Source of the DNA: an uncultured Christensenella sp.
GTDB taxonomy: Bacteria > Bacillota > Clostridia > Christensenellales > Borkfalkiaceae
NCBI GenBank assembly: GCA_910579585.1
Contig: CAJTVA010000011.1
Coordinates: 1 to 35,652 of the forward strand
DNA: 35,652 nucleotides
Direction of reading: 5' to 3'
Shown here piece by piece: positions 7,246 through 15,359 of the stretch. The stretch's first letter is position 1. Each line of letters begins with the position of its first letter. A model generated the notes under the pieces. It was not told where the DNA came from, ran no database searches, and saw nothing but the letters and a program-made list of their open reading frames with translations. Made by a program: the position numbers and the translations under genes.

Positions 7246-7274
7246 TTGTAAATTTGTCAAGAATTTGTTATAAT
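7246..7274 (+). promoter_or_regulatory. SigA-type promoter of the PucR-HTH/protease pair
   Basis: TTGTAA (7246-7251) and TATAAT (7269-7274) are separated by 17 bases. The start codon at 7296 follows after a short leader that carries GGAG. Confidence 0.75.
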
Positions 7275-7295
7275 GGGCGCAACGGAGATAAAAGT

Positions 7296-7703
7296 ATGTC
7301 GCAGTTTTCGCCTGAAACGGTAACGGGAAATAGTACGGAAGATATGCAAAGGGTGCCTGATATGCCCGAATTAAACAGGTTTTTCGACGGCGACGGGCAC
7401 GAAAAACTCAATTTTAAAGAGGTGGTTGCGGCGCTTCCCAAATCGGTAAGGGAAATGCTTTCGTCGGGGTTCGAGATAAAAAAGCTTGCAAAAGTTTTCG
7501 AGGACCAGAGTATGATGCAGACGGTTGAAGCCTACCTTGACTGCGGAATGAACGTTTCGCTTGCCTCGCGCGTGCTTTATATGCACCGCAATACCCTTAT
7601 ATACAGGCTGAAAAATATCCGGAAAAATACGGGGCTGGATTTGAGCGATTTCCGCGACGCGGTGACGTTCAAACTGTTGCACTATCTTTATATTATAAAA
7701 TAA
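7296..7703 (+). CDS. PucR/CdaR-type helix-turn-helix domain protein
   Basis: The C-terminal half of this 135-residue protein matches the PucR C-terminal HTH domain: TVEAYLDCGMNVSLASRVLY followed by MHRNTLIYRLKNI and a GLDLSDFRDA tail. The first 60 residues are polar and carry no sensory domain that I recognise. It is therefore a stand-alone DNA-binding remnant or minimal form of the usual CdaR/PucR regulators. The start at 7296 is chosen because GGAG lies 8 bases upstream; an earlier in-frame ATG at 7254 lies upstream of the -10 box and cannot be on that transcript. The gene is followed after 12 bases by a protease gene in the same direction, and a repeat array lies upstream. Confidence 0.8.
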   Translation: MSQFSPETVTGNSTEDMQRVPDMPELNRFFDGDGHEKLNFKEVVAALPKSVREMLSSGFEIKKLAKVFEDQSMMQTVEAYLDCGMNVSLASRVLYMHRNTLIYRLKNIRKNTGLDLSDFRDAVTFKLLHYLYIIK

Positions 7704-7715
7704 AGGAGCGGTGAA

Positions 7716-9044
7716 TTGAAAATCAAAAAAATATTTATAAGCGCGCTTGCCGTCGTTTTTATCGCGGCTGCGGCGTTTTCGTCGGGGTGTTCGACCGACT
7801 CGCGTACGTGGGTATTAAAGACCTTGCGCGAAAACTTTTACTTTTATGACGAAATGAATAAAGAGGGGCTCGAAGAGCTTTCTTTGGAAGAAATCGTCGC
7901 AAGGGTGAAAAGTCAGGATATTTATTCCGAGTACTACACTGCCGAGGAGTACGAAGCGGTAGTCAAAGACTACGCGGGCAACAAGGCGGGTATAGGCTTT
8001 TCGTATATGTTCGTCGAAGCGGGCGCGAGCACGGTCTACCCCGACGGAGGGTGCGTCGTGGCGCTGGTTATGGGCAACTCGCCTGCGGAAAAGTCGGGTA
8101 TGCGGGCAGGTCAGATTCTTACGGGCGGCACCTATAACGGCGAAACGGTTGCGTTCGAAAAGCAGGGCGACCTCGACGCATTTATTTCGCCTATTAAAAC
8201 CGACGTCAGGTTCACGCTGACGGACGGCGCGGGCGTCGACCACGAAGTATACAAGACGGAGTACGTCGCAAGCTATATGTTTATGGCAACGGCGGAAACA
8301 GCCTTTTCCCCGACCTTGTCGGGAAGCGGCAAGGTAACGGGGGTTGCGGAAGTTTCCGACCGTGCGATAGAATATCTGCCCGAGGGGTGTGCGTACGTCA
8401 GTATGTCGCAGTTTTTCGGAAACGCCGCGGACGAGTTCGGCTATCTTATGGAGAAGTTCAACGCGCTTAATTGCAAGTCGCTTATCCTCGATTTGCGCTC
8501 GAACGGCGGAGGATACGTCGACGTAATGTGCGATATGGCGGGATACTTCACCTCCTCGCTCGACGGCGGTACGCGCGTTGCGATGACCGCCGAATACAGG
8601 AACGGTCACAAGGAAATTTATAATTGCAAGAGCCACTCGGGCAACGGGCTGGTGCCCGTGGATACTACGGTATACGTTCTTGTGAACTCGGGCACGGCGA
8701 GCGCTTCCGAAGCGCTTATAGGAGTTTTGGTCGATTACGGATTCGTCGAACCCGAAAATATTCTTTTATCCGATTTTTCGGAAGAGTTTACGGCTTGGTC
8801 CGACGGCGAGTACGGTACAAAAAGAAGTTACGGCAAAGGGATAATGCAGTCGCCTTTCGTGAACTTCTGGACTCGCGAAGTGTTGAAGCTTACGACGGCG
8901 GAAATCTTCTGGCCGAACGGCAAATCGATACACGGCGTGGGAGTGACTACCGACGACGGTTGCAGGACGGTCGAAGCCGACTGGATTGTTACCCCCGACG
9001 ACTCCGAACTTAAAAACGCAGTAGAGATAATAAAAGGCGAATAA
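7716..9044 (+). CDS. S41 family C-terminal processing peptidase, lipoprotein
   Basis: The 442-residue precursor begins with a signal peptide and lipobox (FSSGC, cysteine near residue 25), so the mature protein is probably anchored on the outer face of the membrane. A PDZ-like region spans about 90-160 (VVALVMGNSPAEKSGMRAGQ). The S41 core shows SLILDLRSNGGGYVDVM and GTASASEA (326-333), which contains the nucleophilic serine, and YGKG supplies the likely general-base lysine. The start is TTG at 7716, preceded by GGAG at 7705-7708. It is probably co-transcribed with the HTH gene and ends at a strong terminator. The substrate is unknown. Confidence 0.88.
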   Translation: MKIKKIFISALAVVFIAAAAFSSGCSTDSRTWVLKTLRENFYFYDEMNKEGLEELSLEEIVARVKSQDIYSEYYTAEEYEAVVKDYAGNKAGIGFSYMFVEAGASTVYPDGGCVVALVMGNSPAEKSGMRAGQILTGGTYNGETVAFEKQGDLDAFISPIKTDVRFTLTDGAGVDHEVYKTEYVASYMFMATAETAFSPTLSGSGKVTGVAEVSDRAIEYLPEGCAYVSMSQFFGNAADEFGYLMEKFNALNCKSLILDLRSNGGGYVDVMCDMAGYFTSSLDGGTRVAMTAEYRNGHKEIYNCKSHSGNGLVPVDTTVYVLVNSGTASASEALIGVLVDYGFVEPENILLSDFSEEFTAWSDGEYGTKRSYGKGIMQSPFVNFWTREVLKLTTAEIFWPNGKSIHGVGVTTDDGCRTVEADWIVTPDDSELKNAVEIIKGE

Positions 9045-9046
9045 TA

Positions 9047-9082
9047 AAAAGCCGCCCGCGTTCGTAAACGCGGGCGGCTTTT
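9047..9082. terminator. Bidirectional terminator
   Basis: A 16-bp perfect stem (9047-9062 and 9067-9082) with a CGTA loop has A-tract and T-tract ends on both strands. It separates the protease gene from the convergent minE/minD pair. Confidence 0.9.
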
Positions 9083-9146
9083 AAATTGATAAGCGGATAT
9101 TCGGTTAAGCGACGAAAGCAATTAAGACGCTTCGATTAAGGAAGCT

Positions 9147-9353
9147 TTATAACGGTCTTTTGAGAGATTTGATTCTGCGCGCATTGAAAATGACGCACAC
9201 TAAAAACCCGTCTTCGGTGCGGGTGACTTCTAGGGCGGGCTCGCCGTCGCACTCGAAGTATTCGTCGTTAACGCGCTGAACGTCCTTTAAAAACAGTCCG
9301 CGCTCGAAGTCGGACATATCGTCTCTGTCCAGTAAAATCGTCGTAGCTTTCAT
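9147..9353 (-). CDS. minE: MinE-like cell division topological factor, short N-terminus
   Basis: This 68-residue protein aligns by eye with the core and C-terminal topological domain of MinE. ILLDRDDMS corresponds to the conserved LVLIHDRADIS region, LKDVQRVNDEYFEC to the helix around KEDILNVISKYI, and LEVTRTEDGFLVCVIFNARRI to the terminal strands. The N-terminal membrane-targeting segment that precedes this in typical MinE (about 20 residues more) is missing. It directly follows the MinD-like gene, with its ATG overlapping that stop, which is the usual minDE order. MinE stimulates MinD ATPase and drives placement of the division site. The assignment depends on this context plus a motif-level alignment, and no minC is nearby. 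Confidence 0.6.
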   Translation of the reverse strand: MKATTILLDRDDMSDFERGLFLKDVQRVNDEYFECDGEPALEVTRTEDGFLVCVIFNARRIKSLKRPL

Positions 9354-10081
9354 AGTTTCGCCCTCAGCTTTCTTTTAATAATTCCGTTCAGACCGCCGTA
9401 GCCCTTTAAAACGTTGCAGTATCCCTCGCGCTTGCCCGAAACCGTTTCGGCGGCGGTTTTAAACGCTTTCACCGTCGGTTGCTTCCAGCTGCCTGCGGGC
9501 AGCGTCAGGTCCTCGGGTATTACGGCTTTTAAGGGCAGGTGCAACAGCGCGGCAATCTCGTGCGCTGTCATAACCTCGCCGTTTAATATCTGTCCGCCGT
9601 TAATCTTATTGACGATGAGCGAAATTTCCTTTATCCCGCCGTCGATTAGCGTTGAACGGCAACAGTCGGCGCTTTTTACCGAGGGGGTGAACGGCTCGGT
9701 TACTATTATCGCCTCGTTGCAAGTTTCGGGTGCGATTTTGTCGAGAAGAATAAAGTCGAACAGTCCGTCTACGTCCCCGACCGCCTGCGCGGCGACTTTC
9801 GGGTCGCTCAGCCCCAGAGAGGGCATAAAGCAGAGGTTCGAGTCGTGCGGGTGAAAAATAAGCGTTTGTTTTGCCCGACAAGCGCCTTTTTCATAGTCGC
9901 CCAAAGTGTAAACCTGCAAATCGCGGCAATCGCCGATTAAAACCGCGCTGCCGCAAACTACGTCGCCGTCAACGATAAGCGTTCTTTCGCCGAGCGTCGC
10001 AAGCGCCGCGCCTAGCCCCACGGCGCAGGTGGAAACGCCGACGCCACCCTTGAAGCTTGTTAAATAAATTTTTCTTGCCAT
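9350..10081 (-). CDS. minD: MinD-like deviant Walker ATPase lacking the P-loop lysine
   Basis: The order of motifs fits MinD: deviant Walker A near the start, TLIVDGD (A-prime region), YTLGDYEKGACRAKQTLI, FDFILLD (Walker B) and GIKEISLIVNKIN. AVIPEDLTLP comes next, and an amphipathic C-terminal tail GGLNGIIKRKLRAKL suits membrane targeting. MinD binds the membrane when ATP-bound and positions the septum. The Walker A reads KGGVGVST: the signature lysine (11) remains, but the P-loop lysine (position 16) is valine. It has 243 residues, and its ATG follows AGAGG. It heads a two-gene operon with the MinE-like gene. A general ParA-family role is the alternative. Confidence 0.72.
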   Translation of the reverse strand: MARKIYLTSFKGGVGVSTCAVGLGAALATLGERTLIVDGDVVCGSAVLIGDCRDLQVYTLGDYEKGACRAKQTLIFHPHDSNLCFMPSLGLSDPKVAAQAVGDVDGLFDFILLDKIAPETCNEAIIVTEPFTPSVKSADCCRSTLIDGGIKEISLIVNKINGGQILNGEVMTAHEIAALLHLPLKAVIPEDLTLPAGSWKQPTVKAFKTAAETVSGKREGYCNVLKGYGGLNGIIKRKLRAKL

Positions 10082-10127
10082 ACTAACCTCTTATAAGCTC
10101 GCTTCTCTGACGTTTTGTCATAGTTTC

Positions 10128-10133
10128 ATTATA
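10128..10133 (-). promoter_or_regulatory. Possible -10 box of the minD-minE operon
   Basis: TATAAT is present on the minus strand 47 bases upstream of the minD start. No good -35 hexamer lies at 16-18 bases, so the promoter is tentative. Confidence 0.35.
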
Positions 10134-10139
10134 AATACC

Positions 10140-10187
10140 TGCGCATAAAAATAATGTAGAGTTTTGTAATTAATAATCTTATGCGCA
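10140..10187. promoter_or_regulatory. Inverted repeat in the minD/yqfC divergent intergenic region
   Basis: TGCGCATAA (10140-10148) and TTATGCGCA (10179-10187) form perfect 9-bp arms around 30 AT-rich bases. It lies between two divergently transcribed operons, so it could be a regulator binding site or a hairpin. No clear yqfC promoter was found next to it. Confidence 0.4.
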
Positions 10188-10287
10188 CGATTTAACCCGC
10201 CCGCCCGAGCTTGCGACGGCGGGAGTTCTTACATGACCATGGCGGGGGCGCTTGCATAACCTTGGCGGAGCGGGCATAGGCTATTTT

Positions 10288-10533
10288 ATGAAGCTTTTAG
10301 AACAGATTATGGACGAACTAGGCGCGGATACGCTTAAATCGTTCAGTATTGTGCCCTCGTTCGGCGGGTATTTCAGAAGCGTGAAAAGCATAGCCGAGTA
10401 CTCGCCTGAAAGACTGGTGCTTTTACAGAAGAAGACTTCTATAGTTTTGGAGGGCGAAAATTTACAGGTCGGCAAGTATTTCGAAGAAGATATATTCATA
10501 AAAGGCAATATAAAGGTAATAAAAGTTGAATAG
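10288..10533 (+). CDS. yqfC: YabP/YqfC family sporulation-associated protein
   Basis: The 81-residue product matches YqfC by size, by the closing pattern (IKGNIKVIKVE), by LVLLQKKTSIVLEGENL and by position directly ahead of yqfD and phoH. YqfC is induced in the mother cell of Bacillus; its biochemical role is unclear. The ATG at 10288 gives the usual N-terminus (MKLLEQIMDEL). An earlier in-frame ATG at 10252 would add residues unlike the family. The ribosome binding site is weak (AGG at 10278). It overlaps the start of yqfD by 8 bases. Its presence suggests sporulation ancestry but does not show that the organism sporulates. Confidence 0.8.
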   Translation: MKLLEQIMDELGADTLKSFSIVPSFGGYFRSVKSIAEYSPERLVLLQKKTSIVLEGENLQVGKYFEEDIFIKGNIKVIKVE

Positions 10534-11416
10534 TAGAACTAAGCTTTCGGTAATTTCCACCGCGGAAGGGGCTTTAAGGAAGTTAAAAAAAGCGCAAATC
10601 TCCGTTTTTAACTGCAAAAAAGAGGGCGCGAAGCTAATATTCGAGGTTAAAGATAAAGATACTCAAAAAGCTTTTGCAATTTTCGATAAACCGTGCTATA
10701 ATATAACCGTAATTAAAAAAAGCCGCAAATTAAGCTTTTTGTCGTTGGTTGCGCTTCGTGCGGGAATGGTTGCGGGCGCGCTCGCTTTCATCGCCGCGGC
10801 GGTTGCCGCCAATTCGTTCGTGCTCAAAATAGAGGTGTGCGGAAGCGGCAGTTATTTGGAGCCCGAGGTAAGAAAGATAATCTACGACGAGGGCGCGGGC
10901 GAATTCAAACCGTTCGCCTCGTTCAACACTCCCGTGGCGACGGGCAGGATACTCGCCCTGCCGCAGGTTACTTTCTGCAATATCGAAAAGCACGGCAGCG
11001 TGCTTATCGTAGACGTTCAGGTTGACGAAGAACACTACGGCTCCGCCGACCAAAGACCGCTTATAAGCGACTGCGACGGGGTGGTGAAAAACATCGTCGC
11101 GGTGTGCGGCACGGCGGCGGTAAATGCGGGCGACAGCGTTAAAAAGGGCGACACTTTAATTTACGCGCACACGCTTGCGGGCGAAGAGGTAATAAGCTGT
11201 CTTGCGGCGGGCTTCGCGGAGATAGAGTGCACGGGAAGGAGCGAATATTTTGCCCAAGCCGAAAGTGACGAGAGCCTGAAAGAAGCTTATTCTTCGGTGC
11301 TTATCGGCGAGGAGAGCATAATAAAAAGAAGTCACTCCGTAAAGCCGACCGAAGGCGGCGTTCTGTATCAAATAGAATACGTTTATTTGCGCAAACTAAG
11401 CATAAACTTAAGTTAA
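10526..11416 (+). CDS. yqfD: YqfD family sporulation protein, shorter than usual
   Basis: This 296-residue protein lies in the invariant yqfC-yqfD-phoH order. It has a cytoplasmic N-terminal part (1-70), one membrane segment near 71-97 (LSFLSLVALRAGMVAGALAF and following) and a large external part. The external part contains the YqfD signature DGVVKNIVAVCGTAAVNAGD with VKKGDTLI. Bacillus YqfD is close to 400 residues, so this form is about 100 shorter. TTG at 10526 is the start, with AAAGG at 10512-10516; it overlaps the yqfC stop. Its function in Bacillus is linked to sporulation stage IV but is not well defined. Confidence 0.82.
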   Translation: MNSRTKLSVISTAEGALRKLKKAQISVFNCKKEGAKLIFEVKDKDTQKAFAIFDKPCYNITVIKKSRKLSFLSLVALRAGMVAGALAFIAAAVAANSFVLKIEVCGSGSYLEPEVRKIIYDEGAGEFKPFASFNTPVATGRILALPQVTFCNIEKHGSVLIVDVQVDEEHYGSADQRPLISDCDGVVKNIVAVCGTAAVNAGDSVKKGDTLIYAHTLAGEEVISCLAAGFAEIECTGRSEYFAQAESDESLKEAYSSVLIGEESIIKRSHSVKPTEGGVLYQIEYVYLRKLSINLS

Positions 11417-11430
11417 AACTCGGGTAATTA

Positions 11431-12417
11431 ATGGATAAAAGCGTAAGGAAAATCAATGCGGGGAACTCGGATATACTTCAAAGATTCCTCGGTACTTTCG
11501 ACGAAAACGTAAATTTAATTATGCAGGAAACGGGCGCGACCGTCCGCGTCGACGGCGACTCGGTCGTTATTTCGGGCGCCGAACGCGCGGTAAATACTGC
11601 GACGGAAGCGGTCGAAAGCCTTTTAGAGATTGCAAAGAGCGAGGCTTTGGACAAGGGCAGGGTTGCCTACTGTCTGGAACTTGCGCGCGAGGGCAGAGCG
11701 AAGGAAATTTTAAAGCTTTCTTCGGGCGCGGTCGCGGTGACTTTCCGCGGCAAGCAGATAAAGTGCAAGACCGTCGGTCAGAAAACCTACGTAGACAGAA
11801 TAAAGAAAGACGCGGTAACTTTCGGCATAGGACCTGCGGGCACGGGTAAAACCTACCTTGCCGTATGTCTTGCCGTACAAGCACTGAAACAGAAACAGGC
11901 GGAAAAGATTATTTTAACCCGCCCCGCGGTAGAAGCGGGCGAAAAGCTGGGGTTTCTTCCCGGTGATTTGCAGACCAAAGTCGACCCTTATTTAAGACCT
12001 TTATACGACGCATTGGAAGAGATGCTCGGCACGGAAAACTATATGAAGTATATGGAGAGGGGCACGATAGAGGTTGCGCCGCTTGCATATATGCGCGGAC
12101 GCACGCTTTCGGACGCGTTCATCATCTTAGACGAAGCGCAAAATACCACGCGCGAGCAGATGAAGATGTTTCTGACCCGCCTCGGCGACAACAGTAAAAT
12201 GGTAGTCACGGGCGATATAACCCAGATTGACTTACCCGACGGCAAGAAAAGCGGGCTAGAACACGCCGTTTCGGTTTTAAAAGACGTCGACGGAATTTCC
12301 GTCGTTTACCTTTCGGATAAAGACGTTGTCCGCAACCCCTTGGTTATGAAGATAGTAAGGGCGTACGACGCGGACGGCAGGAGGAAGAAAATTGACATTG
12401 ACGAAACTCAGCAATAA
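11431..12417 (+). CDS. phoH: PhoH-like ATPase
   Basis: The 328-residue PhoH family protein is an RNA-associated P-loop ATPase, often linked to the RNase YbeY encoded downstream. An N-terminal KH-like segment spans 20-70. The Walker A GPAGTGKT is near residue 134, the Walker B/DEAQN motif is in FIILDEAQNTTREQMKMFLT, and VVTGDITQIDLP is the usual sensor motif. The ATG at 11431 has only a weak ribosome binding site. The 3' end overlaps the following TTG start by 26 bases. Family and neighbourhood agree fully. Confidence 0.94.
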   Translation: MDKSVRKINAGNSDILQRFLGTFDENVNLIMQETGATVRVDGDSVVISGAERAVNTATEAVESLLEIAKSEALDKGRVAYCLELAREGRAKEILKLSSGAVAVTFRGKQIKCKTVGQKTYVDRIKKDAVTFGIGPAGTGKTYLAVCLAVQALKQKQAEKIILTRPAVEAGEKLGFLPGDLQTKVDPYLRPLYDALEEMLGTENYMKYMERGTIEVAPLAYMRGRTLSDAFIILDEAQNTTREQMKMFLTRLGDNSKMVVTGDITQIDLPDGKKSGLEHAVSVLKDVDGISVVYLSDKDVVRNPLVMKIVRAYDADGRRKKIDIDETQQ

Positions 12418-13876
12418 AGAGATTGCTTTAAGCATATTGACATTTGCTTTATGCCATATAATGCTTCTCGTCATTATGTTTATAATGATGTTGATAAACG
12501 TTGACGGCAGAAACGTTTTCGAATTCATCAACCTCAACAGTAACAGCGTAATTACGGTTGCGGTCGCTTCTTCCGTACTTTCGGTAGTTATTTATATCTT
12601 TTTCTTCACGGAAAACAAAGCTGTGCTTGCCCGTTGCGGCAAGATTGTGGAAATATACTTCATTATCTACGTTTCCCTGCTTTTGATAGATATAATAACC
12701 AAGTACGTTTCGCCTACGGCGCGTCCGTTGCTGTTCTTCCCGTTGATTTCGGCTATGTTCTTAAAGCGCAGGGAAGCGATTTTTATGACCATAGTAAACG
12801 GACTGTTTATGTTCATATTCAACAGGTTCTTATACAGCGAAAACGTTATACCTAACGTCGATGACTTTATACCCCTGACCAATATAGAAAGCTTTTCGGG
12901 ACTTTTGTCGATGTTCTGCGGCGGCGTCCTCGGGATATTCTTGCTGAAAGGAATAAAATCGCGCTTAGGTTGCGTAGTAGTAGCGTTGGTTCTGTTCGTG
13001 CCCACGGCGATAATAAACGTCGTAATGCAGCTTTCGTTCATCGTGAACGACAACCTTTTGCAACTTTTGGACGTAGTTTTGTACAGTATGCTGGACTGCG
13101 TATTCTCGGTGCTTTTGTTCTTGTTCATACTGCCTATTTTAGAAGTTATGTTCTCGGAGCTTACACCGTTCAGATTGAGGGAGTTGACCTCTGACAACGC
13201 GAAGCTTATAAAGAAGCTGAAACAGCAGGCGCTGGGCACCTATAACCACTGCGTGGTCGTCGCACAGCTTGCGGAAGCCTGCGCAAGCGCCATTGACGAG
13301 GACCCCGAGCTTGCCCGCGCGGCGGCGTTCTATCACGATGTAGGTAAGCTGAAAAACCCCGAAATGTTCGCCGAAAACCAGAGCGAGTACGACCTGCATA
13401 AAGAGCTGACGCCCGAGCTTTCGGTCGATATTATCCGTTCGCACGCAAGAGAGGGCGCGAAGCTCATTAAGAAGTATCACCTGCCCGAATTCTTTGCGGA
13501 CATAGCCGTACAGCATCACGGCACCTTGCCTATAAAATATTTCTACGCAAAAGCGCTTAAAATGAGCGACGGCGAACTGAACGTCGCAAATTATTCCTAT
13601 TCGGGACCCACCCCCACGACCAAGATAGCCGCAATAATTATGATTGCGGACGCGTCCGAAGCGGCGGCGCGTTCGTTGTCGGTGCGCACCCCGGAAAAAG
13701 TGGCGTCGCTTGTAAGCTCAATCGTAGAAGAGCGTATGAACTTAGAGCAGTTCATAGACTGTAACATTACGCTTCGCGAGTTGAACATAGTCACGCAGAC
13801 GGTCGTAAGCCAGCTTACGGGCGTGTACCATTCCAGGGTTAAGTATCCCAAGTTGGTTCTTTCCAAAAAGAAGTAA
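12392..13876 (+). CDS. pgpH: PgpH/YqfF-type HD-domain membrane phosphodiesterase lacking the extracellular sensor
   Basis: PgpH hydrolyses the second messenger c-di-AMP. This 494-residue form begins almost at the membrane core: segments near 12-36, 53-72, 86-104, 112-147, 168-186, 193-215 and 228-253. The linker FSELTPFRLREL and a complete HD domain follow, with GTYNH (H286), YHDVGK (H315, D316), RSHAREG, and HHGT. Bacillus and Listeria homologues are about 700 residues because of an N-terminal 7TMR-HDED extracellular domain, which is absent here. TTG at 12392 is preceded by AGGAGG at 12379-12384. It is probably coupled to phoH, which it overlaps. Confidence 0.88.
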   Translation: MTLTKLSNKEIALSILTFALCHIMLLVIMFIMMLINVDGRNVFEFINLNSNSVITVAVASSVLSVVIYIFFFTENKAVLARCGKIVEIYFIIYVSLLLIDIITKYVSPTARPLLFFPLISAMFLKRREAIFMTIVNGLFMFIFNRFLYSENVIPNVDDFIPLTNIESFSGLLSMFCGGVLGIFLLKGIKSRLGCVVVALVLFVPTAIINVVMQLSFIVNDNLLQLLDVVLYSMLDCVFSVLLFLFILPILEVMFSELTPFRLRELTSDNAKLIKKLKQQALGTYNHCVVVAQLAEACASAIDEDPELARAAAFYHDVGKLKNPEMFAENQSEYDLHKELTPELSVDIIRSHAREGAKLIKKYHLPEFFADIAVQHHGTLPIKYFYAKALKMSDGELNVANYSYSGPTPTTKIAAIIMIADASEAAARSLSVRTPEKVASLVSSIVEERMNLEQFIDCNITLRELNIVTQTVVSQLTGVYHSRVKYPKLVLSKKK

Positions 13877-13878
13877 AA

Positions 13879-13995
13879 CGCATATAAGCGTCGTTATGAG
13901 CGTCGCGCTACGCGCCGTCTTGCTTATTTGCGTTTGTAAAATCGCGGCGGACGGTACTCGCGCTTTTTGCCTGACTCGCTTTTCTGCGTTTAAGA
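13879..13995. repeat. Long form of a paired intergenic sequence
   Basis: The ends of this gap, CGCATATAAGCGTCG (13879-13893) and CGCTTTTCTGCGTTTAAGA (13977-13995), match a compact element after era (15360-15391), where the two ends overlap. Its left part also forms an imperfect hairpin (AAACGCATATAAGC with GCTTATTTGCGTTT), which may terminate the pgpH transcript. Confidence 0.4.
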
Positions 13996-14005
13996 CGGTT
14001 GACAT

Positions 14006-14470
14006 ATGTTGAAAATTTATTGCGAAAACAACGAATACGGATTTTCCGCGCTTGCGGACGCTTTCGACGGCGAGGTCGAAACCGATTGCGACCTTGCCGC
14101 CGAAGTCGTTTTAGTGGACGGAGAAGAAATTCAAAGGTTAAACCGCGAGCTTCGGGCGGTGGACGCCGTAACCGACGTTTTAAGCTTCCCCGCGCTCGAT
14201 AATATCAAGGGCAAAAAACTGCGTAAAAAAGCCTTCCCCGCCGATATAGACGAGGAGGGCAACCTTTTTCTCGGAAGTATTGCGATATGTATTCAGCGCA
14301 CAAGAGAGCAGGCGGAAGAGTACGGGCACGGCTTTGAAAGGGAGCTTTATTACCTTTTAACGCACGGGCTTTTTCACCTTTTGGGTTACGACCATATGAC
14401 GGATAAGGACAAGTCCGAAATGCGCGAAAGGGAAGAGCGCGTAATGAAAAAATTGGGGTTAGGCAGGTAA
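14006..14470 (+). CDS. ybeY: Endoribonuclease YbeY, rRNA maturation
   Basis: This 154-residue metal-dependent endoribonuclease acts in 16S rRNA 3' end maturation and ribosome quality control. The zinc-binding signature H-x3-H-x5-H is present as HGLFHLLGYDH near 130-140, and TDVLSFPA is the second conserved block. It lies between pgpH and era as in most Firmicutes. The ATG at 14006 is preceded only by a weak GACGG; TTG at 14009 is an alternative start. The stop is three bases from the era start. Confidence 0.93.
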   Translation: MLKIYCENNEYGFSALADAFDGEVETDCDLAAEVVLVDGEEIQRLNRELRAVDAVTDVLSFPALDNIKGKKLRKKAFPADIDEEGNLFLGSIAICIQRTREQAEEYGHGFERELYYLLTHGLFHLLGYDHMTDKDKSEMREREERVMKKLGLGR

Positions 14471-14473
14471 GAT

Positions 14474-15352
14474 ATGAAGTCCGGTTTTATAGCCGTAATC
14501 GGCAAAGCGAACGCTGGCAAATCAACGCTTATAAACGTAATGGTGGGGGAAAAGGTTTCTATAGTTTCGCCCAAGCCCCAGACTACGCGCAACTCGATAC
14601 TAGGCGTACTCACGCGCGAAGAGTATCAGCTTGTCTTCGTGGATACTCCCGGGCTTTATAAAAGCGCGAACCGCCTTACCGATATTATGATGAAAACCAC
14701 CGACGACGCGGCAAAGGACGTCGATTTTATTTTATACGTACACGACGGGCACGCGGGTATTGGCGAGGGCGATATTTCTTTAATAAAAAAATATTCTTCG
14801 GGCAAAATTCCTATGGCAATCGCTTACACAAAAACCGACATTATGCCCAAAGAAAATATAGCGAGCGACGCGAAAATTTTGTACGAAAACGGCGTAACCT
14901 GCGACGTTTTCCCCGTTTCCGCGAGAAAGTATCACAATATTAAAAAGCTCGAAGCTTATCTTGCCGAAAATATGCCCGAGGGCGAAAAAGTCATTGCCGA
15001 CGACATAGTTTCGGACAAGAGCGAAAAGTTTATGGTCGCCGAAATTATGCGCGAAAAAATTCTTCTTAAATTCGACGAGGAAATTCCGCACGGCGTGGGG
15101 ATAGTTATAAACGAATTCAAGCGCAAGGACAACGGCACTTACAATATAAATTTAGATATAGTCTGCGAAAAGGCAAATCACAAGGCGATTCTTATAGGCA
15201 AACAGGGCAGGGCGATAAAAGAAGTATCTTCGTTCGCCCGTGAAGGAATGGAAAAATTCCTCGGCGCCAAAGTCTTTTTGACGACTTATGTCCGCGTGGA
15301 AGAGGACTGGCGCAACCGCCCCGGGCTTATTAAGGACATTTTCGTAGAGTAA
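14474..15352 (+). CDS. era: GTPase Era, ribosome assembly
   Basis: The 292-residue Era binds the 16S rRNA 3' end during 30S assembly. The GTPase motifs are GKANAGKST (G1), PQTTR (G2) and DTPG (G3). G4 is TKTD instead of the usual NKxD. The C-terminal KH domain shows HKAILIGKQGRAIKEVSSFAR. The TKxD form of G4 also occurs in YsxC/EngB GTPases and keeps the aspartate, so GTP binding should persist. It starts 3 bases after ybeY. Confidence 0.95.
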   Translation: MKSGFIAVIGKANAGKSTLINVMVGEKVSIVSPKPQTTRNSILGVLTREEYQLVFVDTPGLYKSANRLTDIMMKTTDDAAKDVDFILYVHDGHAGIGEGDISLIKKYSSGKIPMAIAYTKTDIMPKENIASDAKILYENGVTCDVFPVSARKYHNIKKLEAYLAENMPEGEKVIADDIVSDKSEKFMVAEIMREKILLKFDEEIPHGVGIVINEFKRKDNGTYNINLDIVCEKANHKAILIGKQGRAIKEVSSFAREGMEKFLGAKVFLTTYVRVEEDWRNRPGLIKDIFVE

Positions 15353-15359
15353 GTTGAAT

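Noticed and set aside
7815..8636. Minus-strand frame of 273 codons inside the S41 protease gene
   Set aside because: Antisense shadow with arginine- and histidine-rich composition and no ribosome binding site.
10232..10275. Two imperfect 16-bp tandem repeats (CATrACCwTGGCGG...) before yqfC
   Set aside because: Only two copies with several mismatches; too weak to call an operator or repeat element.
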